A program made the translations under genes and the position numbers. Below the pieces are notes generated by a model that saw only the letters and a list, made by a program, of their open reading frames with translations, was not told where the DNA came from and did no database searches. Shown piece after piece: positions 1-9,079 of a stretch of DNA of 64,000 nt; positions within the stretch are counted from its first letter, which is position 1, and every line of letters begins with the position of its first letter. Source of the DNA: DATEPR01 sp036273855 (GTDB taxonomy: Bacteria > Actinomycetota > Actinomycetes > Mycobacteriales > Pseudonocardiaceae); NCBI GenBank assembly GCA_036273855.1, contig DASUGU010000086.1, forward strand, positions 31,960 through 95,959. Reading direction: 5' to 3'.

Positions 1-1
1 G

Positions 2-2869
2 CACGACTTCGCCGCCGACGTGGCCCCGCTGCTGCGGGTGTTCGTACACCTGTTGCCCGGCAACGGTTTCGCGCTGACCCTCAGCTTCCACCACGCCATC
101 CTGGACGGCTGGAGCGTGGCTTCGCTGAGCACCGAACTGCTCGGCCGCTACTCCGCGCGGCTGGCCGGCCGGCCCGAACCGGTGACCATGCTGCCGTTGG
201 CGTACCGCGACTTCGTGGCCGAGCGGCTGGCCGACCGGACCGAGGCCGCCGACCGGTTCTGGCGGGAGACGCTCGCCGACGCGCCAGGCACCGAGATCCC
301 CCGCCGCACGGGACGCTGGCGGACCACCGGCACCGGCGACGCGGCCACAGTGGACACGACACTGCCTGCCGACCTGGTGGCCGGCCTGGCCGCGGTGGCG
401 CGGGCGGAACAGGTGCCGCTGCGGACCGTGCTGCTCGCCGCGCACCTGCGGGTGCTCGCGCTGCTGTCCGGCCAGCCGGACGTGGTCACCGGCATCGTCA
501 CGCACGGCCGGTCGACGCACGAGGCAGGCGACCAAGTGCTCGGCCTGTTCCTGAACACGATCGCCATCCGGGCGCGGGTGGACCGGCCGAGCTGGCGCGA
601 GCTGGTCCGGGCGGTGCACGCGGCAGAGATCGCCGCCATCCCGCACCGCAACCATCCGCTGGCCAGGGTGCAGCGGCTGACCGGGCGGTCGCCGGTGCAC
701 GACGTGCTGTTCGACTACCGCGACTTCCACGTCTACGGCGACCTGCCGGCCGACGACCGGCTGCGGATCACCGGCTACTCGTTCTTCGAGCAGACCAACG
801 TGCCGTTCGCGGCCAACCTGATCCGGTCGCCGGGCACCGATTCGCTGATGCTGCGGCTGAAGTACGACAGTGCGCAGTTCGACGCCGACCAGGTGACCAC
901 GGTGGCCGGGCACTACCTGACCGTCCTGACCGCGCTGGCCGCCGACCCGGCCGGTGACCCCCGGCCCGGCGAGCCGTACCTGGCCGACGACCTGGCGCGG
1001 ATCCGGGCGTGGAACGCGACCTCATGCGACTACCCGGCCGGAACCGTGCCCGACCTGGTGGCCGCCCGCGCGGCCGCCACACCGGACGCGGTCGCGGTGT
1101 GGGCCGACGACACCGCCCTGACCTACGGCGAACTGGTCGACCGGGTCAACCGGCTGGCCAACTACCTCCGCACCACCGGGGTGCGCACCGGCGACGTGGT
1201 CGGCGTATGCCTGGAGCGGGGCGTGGACCTCGTCGTCACCTTGCACGCGGTGCTGGCGGCTGGCGCGGCGTACCTGCCGCTGGAGCCCGAACTGCCGCCA
1301 CTGCGGCTGGCCGGCATGCTGGACGACGCCGACGTCACCACGGTGGTCAGCACGGCGGCGCTGGCCGACCGGGTACCAGGCAGGCGGCCGGTGCTGCTGG
1401 ACGAGGACGCGCGGTGGATCGCCGCGCAGCGACCGGACCGGCCCACCGAGCCGGTGCCGCCGGCCGGTCCGGCCTACCTGATCTACACGTCCGGGTCGAC
1501 CGGCAGGCCCAAGGGCGTGTCCGTCGGCCACCGGGCGCTGGCCAACCGGCTGCACTGGATGCAGGACAACTACCGCATCGGGCCGGACGACCGCGTGCTG
1601 CACAAGACACCGTTCGGGTTCGACGTGTCGGTATGGGAACTGTGCTGGCCGTTGCTGGTCGGCGCCGAACTGGTGGTGGCCGACCCCGGTGGGCACCGGC
1701 TGCCCGGCTACCTGGCCGACCTGATCCACCGCAGGGGAGTCACGGTCGTCCACTTCGTACCGTCCATGTTGGACGCATTACTGGAGGAACCGGACCTGGC
1801 GCCCCGGTTGGCCGGTGTGGCGCACGTGGTGTGCTCCGGTGAGGCGTTGCCGGCCGAACTGGCGGCCCGCCTGCTCGCGATCGCGCCACACGTCCAGCTG
1901 CACAACCTGTACGGCCCGACGGAGGCCGCGATCGACGTCACGGCGCACACCTACCGGCCGGGCGAGGCGGTGGTGCCGATCGGCGCGCCGGTCGCTAACA
2001 CCCGCATCGAGATCCTGGACGGCCGGGGCGACCGGGTGCCGGTCGAGGTGCCAGGCGAACTGTGCATCGGCGGCGTGCAGGTCGCGGACGGCTACCGCGG
2101 CCGACCGGGCCTGACCGCGGAGCGGTTCGTGCCCGACCCGTACGGTGTGCCCGGCGACCGGCTCTACCGTACCGGTGACCTGGCCCGCTGGCGGCCGGAC
2201 GGCGAGATCGAGTACCTGGGCCGGCTGGACCGGCAGGTCAAGATCAGGGGCTTCCGCGTCGAACTGGGCGAGATCGAGGCGGAACTGGCCGCGCAGCAGG
2301 AGATCCGGTCGGCCGCGGTGCTCGCTGTGCCCGGCCAGGACGGTGGCCGCAGGCTGGTCGCCTACCTGGTCGCCGAGACCACCGAGGTGCCGGCCACCGA
2401 CCTGGCCGACCGGCTGCGCCATCGACTGCCCGACCACATGGTGCCGGCGACCTACCGGTGGTTGGCCGAGTTCCCGTTGACCCACAACGGGAAGCTCGAC
2501 GTGAGCGCCCTGCCCGGACCGGCCGAAGGCACGGCTGGCGACGGCCCACCGCCGACCGGGCAGGTGGAGCATGCGATCGCCAAGGTCTGGCGGGAGGTCC
2601 TCGGCGTGCCGAACGTGGGCGCCCTGGACGACTTCTTCGCGCTCGGCGGCGACTCGATCCGCAGTCTCAAGGTGATCGCGCGGCTGCGCAGGCTCGGCTA
2701 CCGGGTCGCGGTCGGCGAACTGTTCGGCAAGCCGACGGTCCGGGCGCTGGCCGCCGCGCTCGACCTCGACACCGCGCCCACCACCGAGCCGGCGGCCCCC
2801 GCCTTCGGCCTGGTGAACCCGCGCGACCTCGCGCTACTGGAGCAACGATTCGGGGAGAGCACATCGTGA
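2..2869 (+). CDS. NRPS module C-A-PCP, serine-type, 5' end outside window
   Basis: Non-ribosomal peptide synthetase cut by the window start; the frame is open from base 2. It shows most of a condensation domain (HHAILDG catalytic motif near base 90), an adenylation domain (about 1045-2520, with YTSGSTG and GELCIGG cores) and a carrier domain (GGDSI phosphopantetheine site near 2650). Reading the ten Stachelhaus positions by eye from FDVSVWELCW, VHFVP, VVCSGE and NLYGPTEAAID, plus the A10 lysine, gives D-V-W-H-V-S-L-I-D-K, which I recall as a serine code. The protein ends soon after the carrier, so its peptide passes to the next protein. The GGDS form at the carrier serine is usual before epimerisation domains, yet none is present. 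The stop overlaps the next start by GTGA, so the two are translationally coupled. Confidence 0.93.
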   Translation, partial: HDFAADVAPLLRVFVHLLPGNGFALTLSFHHAILDGWSVASLSTELLGRYSARLAGRPEPVTMLPLAYRDFVAERLADRTEAADRFWRETLADAPGTEIPRRTGRWRTTGTGDAATVDTTLPADLVAGLAAVARAEQVPLRTVLLAAHLRVLALLSGQPDVVTGIVTHGRSTHEAGDQVLGLFLNTIAIRARVDRPSWRELVRAVHAAEIAAIPHRNHPLARVQRLTGRSPVHDVLFDYRDFHVYGDLPADDRLRITGYSFFEQTNVPFAANLIRSPGTDSLMLRLKYDSAQFDADQVTTVAGHYLTVLTALAADPAGDPRPGEPYLADDLARIRAWNATSCDYPAGTVPDLVAARAAATPDAVAVWADDTALTYGELVDRVNRLANYLRTTGVRTGDVVGVCLERGVDLVVTLHAVLAAGAAYLPLEPELPPLRLAGMLDDADVTTVVSTAALADRVPGRRPVLLDEDARWIAAQRPDRPTEPVPPAGPAYLIYTSGSTGRPKGVSVGHRALANRLHWMQDNYRIGPDDRVLHKTPFGFDVSVWELCWPLLVGAELVVADPGGHRLPGYLADLIHRRGVTVVHFVPSMLDALLEEPDLAPRLAGVAHVVCSGEALPAELAARLLAIAPHVQLHNLYGPTEAAIDVTAHTYRPGEAVVPIGAPVANTRIEILDGRGDRVPVEVPGELCIGGVQVADGYRGRPGLTAERFVPDPYGVPGDRLYRTGDLARWRPDGEIEYLGRLDRQVKIRGFRVELGEIEAELAAQQEIRSAAVLAVPGQDGGRRLVAYLVAETTEVPATDLADRLRHRLPDHMVPATYRWLAEFPLTHNGKLDVSALPGPAEGTAGDGPPPTGQVEHAIAKVWREVLGVPNVGALDDFFALGGDSIRSLKVIARLRRLGYRVAVGELFGKPTVRALAAALDLDTAPTTEPAAPAFGLVNPRDLALLEQRFGESTS

Positions 2870-5800
2870 CCGACACCATGCCCACCACACCGGCATCGCC
2901 GCTGGTGGACGCCTATCCGTTGACCGCGTTGCAGACCGGCATGCTGTTCCACAGCGAGCTGCGGCCCGGTTCGGCGACCTACCACGACCTGTTCACCCTC
3001 ACCCTGCGCGGCACCTGGTCCGCCGACGCGCTGGCGGCAGCACTGGCCGAGGTCACCGAGCGGCACCCCGTGCTGCGCACGTCGTTCAACCTGACCGACT
3101 TCAGCGAGCCGCTGCAACTGGTGCGTGCCGGCGTCCGGCCAGAACTGTCCGAAACGGACTGGTCGAGGCTGGCGGCGGACGAGGTCAGAACCAGGCTGCT
3201 GGCCTGGCGGGACCAGGAGAAGCTGGTCCCGATCGACTGGACGGAACCGCCGCTGCTGCGCACGTTCGTGCACCGCCTGCCCGCCGGCCGGTTCGCCCTG
3301 ACGCTGAGCTTCCACCACGCGATCCTGGACGGCTGGAGCGTCGCCACGCTGACCACGGAACTGCTCGGCCGCTACACCGCCCACCTGGTCGACAAGCCGA
3401 TCGACGCCCAGCCGCTGCCGATCACCTACCGGGACTTCGTCGCGCAGGAGAAGGCTGCCGTCGCCGCGCCGGATGGCGCCGAGTTCTGGCGCGACACCCT
3501 GGCCGACGCACCGGCCACCACGCTGCCCCGGCTGCCCGGCCACCCCACCGGCACCGGAGACGACATCGACACCCTCGAACTGGCGGTGGCCGACTCGGTG
3601 GCCGACGGGCTGGTCGCGCTGCACCGGCAGGCGGGCGTGCCACTGCGGACCGTGCTGCTCGCCGCCCACCTGCGGGTGCTCGGCCTGGTCACCGGGCTGG
3701 TCGACGTGACCACCGGGATCGTCGCGCACAACCGGCCCGAACACGAGGCGGGCGGGCAGGTGCTCGGCCTGTTCCTGAACGCGGTGCCGGTGCGGGTGCG
3801 GGTCGACCGGCCGAGCTGGCGGGAACTGGTGCGTGCGGTGTTCGACACCGAGCTGGCGATCCTGCCGCACCGGGCCTATCCGCTGTTCGAGATCCAGAAC
3901 GCCGTGGACCGGTCACCGCTGTACGAGGCGCTGTTCGACTACCGGGACTTCCACGTCTACCAGGACCTGCCCGACAGCGGACCGATCGAGGTGGTCGGCC
4001 AGGACTTCTTCGAGCAGACCAATGTGCCCTTCGCCGCCGCGTTCTCCCGGGACCGGGCCACCGGCACGCTGCGGCTGACCATCACATACCAGCGCCAGCA
4101 GTTCCCGCGCGCCTGGATCGAGCGGGTGGCAGCGCACTACCAGCGCGCGCTGGCCGCCATCGCCGCCGACCCGGCAGCGGATCCACGGCCCAGCAACGGT
4201 TTTCTGGCCGGACCGGACGCGGACTCGCTGGCGTCGTGGAACGACACCGGAACCGAATCCGGACCGGACGACACGCTGGCCGACCTGGTCGCCGCGTCGG
4301 TGGCCGCGCGACCGGACGCCACCGCGCTGGTGTGGCGCGGCGAGCCGATCGGCTACGCCGAGTTCGGCGACCGGGTAGCCAGGCACGCCGGGGCGTTGAT
4401 CGACTCCGGAGTACGCCCTGGTGACTTGGTCGGCGTACTGCTGCGCAGGGGCGCCGATCTGGTGCCGACCGTGCACGCCGTGCTCGCCGCCGGTGCCGCC
4501 TATCTGCCGCTGGACCCCGACCTGCCCGACCAGCGCCTGGCCCTGATGTGCCGGGACGCGGGCGTTCGCGTGGTGGTCACCGACGAGACCGGCCGGGTGT
4601 CCTGGCCGGACGCACCGGTCACCGTACCGGCGACCGCGGCCGCCGAACCGGCGCCGATCGTGCCGGTGCCGGCCGACTCGCCCGCCTACGTGATCTACAC
4701 GTCCGGTTCCACCGGCGCGCCGAAAGGCGTCGCCGTGTCCCACCGGTCGATCGTGCACCGGCTGCGCTGGATGCAGGCGGCGTTCCCGTTGGCCGACGGC
4801 GACCGCGTGGTGCACAAGACACCGTTCGGGTTCGACGTCTCGGTGTGGGAACTGTGCTGGCCCCTGCTGGCCGGCGCCACCATGGTCGTCGCGGAGCCGG
4901 ACGGGCACCGGGACACGGCCTACCTGAGCCGGCTGTTCGCCGAACAGGGCGTGTCGGTGGCACATTTCGTGCCGGCCATGCTGGACGCGCTGCTGGACGA
5001 CCCGGACGCGGTGGCCCGCTCGACCGGGTTGCGCCGGGTGATCTGTTCCGGTGAGGCGCTGCGCCCGGAACTGGCAGACCGGTGCGCCGAACTGTTGCCG
5101 CACACCGAGTTGCACAACCTGTACGGGCCGACCGAGGCGGCCGTGGACGTCACCAGGCACCAGTGCGTGCCCGGCGAGCGGCCGCTGCCCATCGGCCGGC
5201 CGGTGCCGGGCACCCGGCTGCACGTGGTGGACCCGCTCGGCGAGCAGGTGCCGGTCGGCGTGCCGGGCGAACTGTGCATCGCAGGCGTGCAGGTGGCGCT
5301 GGGCTACCTGGGCCGGCCGGGCGCGACCGCGGAGCGGTTCACCCCGGACCCGGACGGCCCGCCGGGGACCCGCCGCTACCGCACCGGCGACCGGGCCCGG
5401 TGGCTGCCCACCGGCGAGATCGAGTATCTCGGCCGGCTGGACGACCAGGTCAAGGTGCGCGGCATGCGCATCGAACCCGGCGAGATCGAGGCGGCGCTGG
5501 CCGCGCTGCCCGACGTCCGGGCCGCCGCCGTCACCGCCCACACCGACCAGGCGGGCACCAGGCTGGCCGGTTACGTGGTGCCGGTCGACCCGGACCAGGA
5601 ACTGGACCCGGCCCGGCTGCGTGACCAGCTCGCCGACACCCTGCCGACGGCCATGGTGCCGGCGACGATCCAGGTGCTGCCCGAACTTCCGGTGGGCCGC
5701 AACGGAAAGCTGGACCGTAAGGCGCTGCCGGATCCGGTGGCCGCGCGGAGCGCCGGTTACTGGCCGCCGCGCGACCAGACCGAAGCGCGGCTGGCCACCA

Positions 5801-6828
5801 TCTGGGAACAGCTGCTCGGCCAGACCGCGGTCGGCATCGACGACGACTTCTTCGAGCTGGGCGGGCATTCCCTGCTGGCGCTGCGGATGACCGTCCGGAT
5901 CCGCCAGGAACTGGGCCGCGAGCTGCCGGTGGAGACCGTGCTCACCGCGTCCACCGTCCGGCGGCTGGCCGTCCAGGTGCGCCGGCCGGAGGACATGGGT
6001 TCGGTGAGCCCGATCGTGCCGCTGCGCACCATCGGTGACCGGCCGGCGCTGTTCCTGTCCCACGCGCTGGGCGGCCAGGTGTTCCGGTACCGGCCGCTGG
6101 CCGCCCGGCTGGGCGATGACCAGCCGGTCTACACGATCCCGGCCCGTGGGCTGATCCCCGGCCAGGAACCGCACCTGTCGCTGGCCGAGATGGCCGACGA
6201 CTACGTGCGCTACATCCGGTCGGTCCGGCCGCACGGCCCGTACGTGCTCGGCGGGTTCTGCATCGGCGGCAACATCGCCCTGGAGGTGGCCCGCAGGCTG
6301 CGCGCCGAGGGCGAGGACGTGCCGCTGGTGTTCCCGGTGTGGTCGTCGGCTGACGAACCGGTGGTCCGGTCCTCGTTGCAGGACGAGACGATGCTGATGA
6401 TCCACGCCCTGGCCGGTGGCGTGAACGTGCTGGAGACCGTCGACCTGGACGAGTTGCGCGGCATGAGCACCGACGAGCGGCTGGTCGCGGTCATCAACGC
6501 CTCCGCCCGGGAGGAGCGGCTCCGCCCGGACACGGCGGACCTGGAGCAGGCCCGCCGGTACCTGCGGGTGTTCAAGGCCAACGCCCAGGCGGTCGGCTAC
6601 TGGCAGCACGAGCCCTACGACGGCGACGTGGTCCTGCTGCAACCGGTCGAAGACCCGGAGATCACGGTTGGCGACGACCACGGCTGGCGCCGCGTGGTGT
6701 CCGGCCGGTTCGCCATCGCGCCGATTCCCGGCACCCGATTCACCTCCGTGTACGAGCCGCGGGTCAAGGACATGGCGGCGCAGATCAGGAAATGGATGGA
6801 CCATGGCTTCTCCGACGACGCACGATAA
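2866..6828 (+). CDS. NRPS termination module C-A-PCP-TE, serine-type, Cys thioesterase
   Basis: 1,320 aa. The GTG start at 2866 overlaps the previous stop and follows GGGGAG. Domains in order: condensation (about residues 10-440, HHAILDG; N-terminal LTALQTGMLFHS resembles C domains that accept a D-configured donor), adenylation (about 460-960, code read as D-V-W-H-I-S-L-V-D-K, serine-like), carrier (GGHSL near residue 1012) and thioesterase (about 1060-1320). The thioesterase nucleophile motif reads GGFCIGG, so Cys1132 (codon 6259-6261) replaces the usual Ser. As the last module it releases the peptide by hydrolysis or cyclisation. Cys thioesterases are known for strained-ring release, for example sulfazecin and obafluorin; the product here is unknown. 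Confidence 0.95.
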   Translation: MTDTMPTTPASPLVDAYPLTALQTGMLFHSELRPGSATYHDLFTLTLRGTWSADALAAALAEVTERHPVLRTSFNLTDFSEPLQLVRAGVRPELSETDWSRLAADEVRTRLLAWRDQEKLVPIDWTEPPLLRTFVHRLPAGRFALTLSFHHAILDGWSVATLTTELLGRYTAHLVDKPIDAQPLPITYRDFVAQEKAAVAAPDGAEFWRDTLADAPATTLPRLPGHPTGTGDDIDTLELAVADSVADGLVALHRQAGVPLRTVLLAAHLRVLGLVTGLVDVTTGIVAHNRPEHEAGGQVLGLFLNAVPVRVRVDRPSWRELVRAVFDTELAILPHRAYPLFEIQNAVDRSPLYEALFDYRDFHVYQDLPDSGPIEVVGQDFFEQTNVPFAAAFSRDRATGTLRLTITYQRQQFPRAWIERVAAHYQRALAAIAADPAADPRPSNGFLAGPDADSLASWNDTGTESGPDDTLADLVAASVAARPDATALVWRGEPIGYAEFGDRVARHAGALIDSGVRPGDLVGVLLRRGADLVPTVHAVLAAGAAYLPLDPDLPDQRLALMCRDAGVRVVVTDETGRVSWPDAPVTVPATAAAEPAPIVPVPADSPAYVIYTSGSTGAPKGVAVSHRSIVHRLRWMQAAFPLADGDRVVHKTPFGFDVSVWELCWPLLAGATMVVAEPDGHRDTAYLSRLFAEQGVSVAHFVPAMLDALLDDPDAVARSTGLRRVICSGEALRPELADRCAELLPHTELHNLYGPTEAAVDVTRHQCVPGERPLPIGRPVPGTRLHVVDPLGEQVPVGVPGELCIAGVQVALGYLGRPGATAERFTPDPDGPPGTRRYRTGDRARWLPTGEIEYLGRLDDQVKVRGMRIEPGEIEAALAALPDVRAAAVTAHTDQAGTRLAGYVVPVDPDQELDPARLRDQLADTLPTAMVPATIQVLPELPVGRNGKLDRKALPDPVAARSAGYWPPRDQTEARLATIWEQLLGQTAVGIDDDFFELGGHSLLALRMTVRIRQELGRELPVETVLTASTVRRLAVQVRRPEDMGSVSPIVPLRTIGDRPALFLSHALGGQVFRYRPLAARLGDDQPVYTIPARGLIPGQEPHLSLAEMADDYVRYIRSVRPHGPYVLGGFCIGGNIALEVARRLRAEGEDVPLVFPVWSSADEPVVRSSLQDETMLMIHALAGGVNVLETVDLDELRGMSTDERLVAVINASAREERLRPDTADLEQARRYLRVFKANAQAVGYWQHEPYDGDVVLLQPVEDPEITVGDDHGWRRVVSGRFAIAPIPGTRFTSVYEPRVKDMAAQIRKWMDHGFSDDAR

Positions 6829-8092
6829 GTCGACCGAACCCGCGGTGCCGAAAAGCCTCTGGCGGCACGGCGACTTCCTGAAACTGTGGGGCGGCCAGAG
6901 CCTGTCACTGGTCGGCACCCAGGTCACCGTGGTGGCGATGCCGATGGTGGCACTGCAACTGTTGCACGCCACCAGCGCCCAGATGGGTGTGCTGGGCGCG
7001 CTGTCCCGGCTGCCATTCGTGCTGTTCCTGTTCGCCGGCGTGTGGGCGGACCGGATGCGCAGGCGGCCCACCATGATCGTCACCGACCTCGGCCGAGGCG
7101 TCGCGATCGGCCTGATCCCGGTGCTGTTCTACCTCGGTGACCTGCAGATCGTCTGGTTGTACGTGATCGTGCTGGTGGCCGGCATCCTCGGCGTGTTCTT
7201 CGAGGTGTCCAACCAGGCGTTCATACCGTCCCTTGTGGACGCAGACCTGGTGCCGGAGGGCAACGCGAAGTTCCAGGTGAGCCAGTCGGTGGCCCAGGTC
7301 GCCGGACCGAGCGTCGCCGGCCTGCTCATCACGTTCTTCTCCGCGGCCGGTGTGATCGTGATCGACGCGGTGTCCTACTTCGTCGGCGCCATCGCCAGCA
7401 TGCTGATCCGGCACCCGGAGGAGCCGCCGGGCGGCACCAGCCGGCCGCCCAAGCTGTTCGCCGCGATCGGCGCCGGCCTGAAGTGGGTGTGGGTGCAGCC
7501 GGTGATCCGCCCGATGATGTTCGCCACCGCCTGCTACATGACGTTCACCGCGGGAATCCAGGCGCTGTACGTGTTCTACCTCAGCACCGCACTGCACCTG
7601 CCGTCCGGGTGGATCGGCTTCACGCTGGCGTTCCTCGGCGTCGGGGCCGTCATCGGCTCGCTGGTCTCGCTCAAGACGCTCAAGCTGTTCGGTCCCGGCC
7701 CGAGCGCGTTCTGGGCCACGGTGGCCGGTAACGCGGCGTTCCTGATCGTGCCGCTGGCCGGTGGTCCGCAGTGGCTGGTGATCGGGCTGCTGGCACTGGC
7801 CCAGGCGCTGATCGGGCTGTCCGGTCCGGTGGCCCAGGTGAGCATGGGTTCGCTGCGGATGCGGCTGACGCCCAACGACATGCAGGGCAGGGTCGTCGCC
7901 ACCTTCCGCGGCCTGTCGCTGAGCCTGGCCCCGGTCGGCGCGCTGGTCGCCGGTGTGCTCGCCGACGTGATCGGCCTGCGGCTGGTCATGTTGGTGTTCG
8001 CGATCGCCGTGCTGCTGCCGATCGTGGTCATGTGGTTCTCCCCGATCCCCGGCACCAGGAAGTTCCCCGAGCCCGTCACCAGCGGCTCCTGA
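6803..8092 (+). CDS. MFS efflux transporter of the peptide cluster
   Basis: 429 aa major facilitator with about twelve hydrophobic segments and the loop-2-3 signature WADRMRRRPTMIVTDLGRG. It resembles the MFS_3 group (EntS-type siderophore and drug exporters). The chosen ATG at 6803 lies 26 nt inside the NRPS gene, a spacing typical of coupled translation; AGGA sits about 13 nt upstream. Its place directly after the thioesterase module points to export of, or resistance to, the peptide product. The substrate cannot be read from sequence. Confidence 0.9.
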   Translation: MASPTTHDKSTEPAVPKSLWRHGDFLKLWGGQSLSLVGTQVTVVAMPMVALQLLHATSAQMGVLGALSRLPFVLFLFAGVWADRMRRRPTMIVTDLGRGVAIGLIPVLFYLGDLQIVWLYVIVLVAGILGVFFEVSNQAFIPSLVDADLVPEGNAKFQVSQSVAQVAGPSVAGLLITFFSAAGVIVIDAVSYFVGAIASMLIRHPEEPPGGTSRPPKLFAAIGAGLKWVWVQPVIRPMMFATACYMTFTAGIQALYVFYLSTALHLPSGWIGFTLAFLGVGAVIGSLVSLKTLKLFGPGPSAFWATVAGNAAFLIVPLAGGPQWLVIGLLALAQALIGLSGPVAQVSMGSLRMRLTPNDMQGRVVATFRGLSLSLAPVGALVAGVLADVIGLRLVMLVFAIAVLLPIVVMWFSPIPGTRKFPEPVTSGS

Positions 8093-8116
8093 CCACCCGG
8101 AAGCGAGGTTCACGTC

Positions 8117-9079
8117 ATGCGGGTGAACACCATGACCTCCGGCCGGACGACCGTCGCGGTCATCGAACCGCCCGGCGCCGACCGGCCGGCCGGCCCGGCC
8201 CGGCTCACCGACGAACTCGGTGCCGTCGTCGGCCAGGCGAACGAACTGCTGCTGACCCACGGTGCGGTGCTGCTGCGCGGTTTCGGCATCACCGACCCGG
8301 CGGCCGTGCGGGCCGCGGTGAGCTGTTTCGGCGAGCCGTTCAACGAGTACCTGCACGGCAACTCGCCGCGCAACGCGGTGCACGAGGGCGTGTGGACGTC
8401 GACGGAGTACCCGGCCGAGTACGACATCTCGCTGCACAACGAGCTGTCCCAGTCCCACCGGTGGCCCGACCGGCTGTACATCTGCTGTCTCGTCGCACCG
8501 GCCAGTGGCGGGCAGACCCCGGTGTCCGACGGCCGCGCCATGCTGGCCGAGCTGGACACCGCGGTGCGCGCCCGGTTCGAGGCGCACGGCGTGGCGTACC
8601 TGCAGAACATGCACGGCGGGTTCGGCCTCGGCCGGTCCTGGCAGGAGACCTACGAGACCGACGACGCGGAGAAGGTCACCGAGTACCTGCACGCCGCCGA
8701 CGTCAGCCACACCTGGACCGAGGACGAGGAACTACGGATCCGGCAGGTGCGGCCGGCCACCCGGGTGCATCCGGTCACCGGTGACGAGGTGTGGTTCAAC
8801 CAGGCCGACCAGTTCCACATCTCCAACCTGCCGCCCGACCAGGCACAGGCGTTGCGGGCGCTGGTCGAGTCCGACGAGGAACTGCCGCTGCACGCGAGTT
8901 TCGGCGACGGCACCCCGATCCCCGACGACGACCTGGCCCACGTGCGCGATGTGGCCCGCCGCAACGAGTTCGCGTTCGACTGGCGGCCCGGCGACCTGAT
9001 GATGATCGACAACATGCTGGTGATGCACGGCAGGCACGCGTACACCGGCAGCCGCCGCGTCCTGGTCTCGATGACATGA
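8117..9079 (+). CDS. Fe(II)/2-oxoglutarate dioxygenase, TauD/SyrP-like
   Basis: 320 aa member of the TauD/TfdA superfamily closest in look to SyrP and clavaminate-synthase-like enzymes. The facial-triad elements are visible: HNE in SLHNELSQ (about residue 101), the distal His in MLVMHGRHAY (near 304), and a C-terminal Arg (SRRVLVSM) that would hold 2-oxoglutarate. GCGAGG precedes the ATG at 8117; MTSG five codons later is an alternative start. SyrP-type enzymes hydroxylate amino acids bound to carrier proteins, so beta-hydroxylation or another oxidation of a PCP-bound residue is a fair inference. The stop overlaps the next start (ATGA). Confidence 0.9.
   Translation: MRVNTMTSGRTTVAVIEPPGADRPAGPARLTDELGAVVGQANELLLTHGAVLLRGFGITDPAAVRAAVSCFGEPFNEYLHGNSPRNAVHEGVWTSTEYPAEYDISLHNELSQSHRWPDRLYICCLVAPASGGQTPVSDGRAMLAELDTAVRARFEAHGVAYLQNMHGGFGLGRSWQETYETDDAEKVTEYLHAADVSHTWTEDEELRIRQVRPATRVHPVTGDEVWFNQADQFHISNLPPDQAQALRALVESDEELPLHASFGDGTPIPDDDLAHVRDVARRNEFAFDWRPGDLMMIDNMLVMHGRHAYTGSRRVLVSMT

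Noticed and set aside
3913..7083. Long minus-strand open frame opposite the NRPS gene
   Set aside because: It is the high-GC shadow of the NRPS: His, Arg and Gly rich, no family features, third positions not biased.
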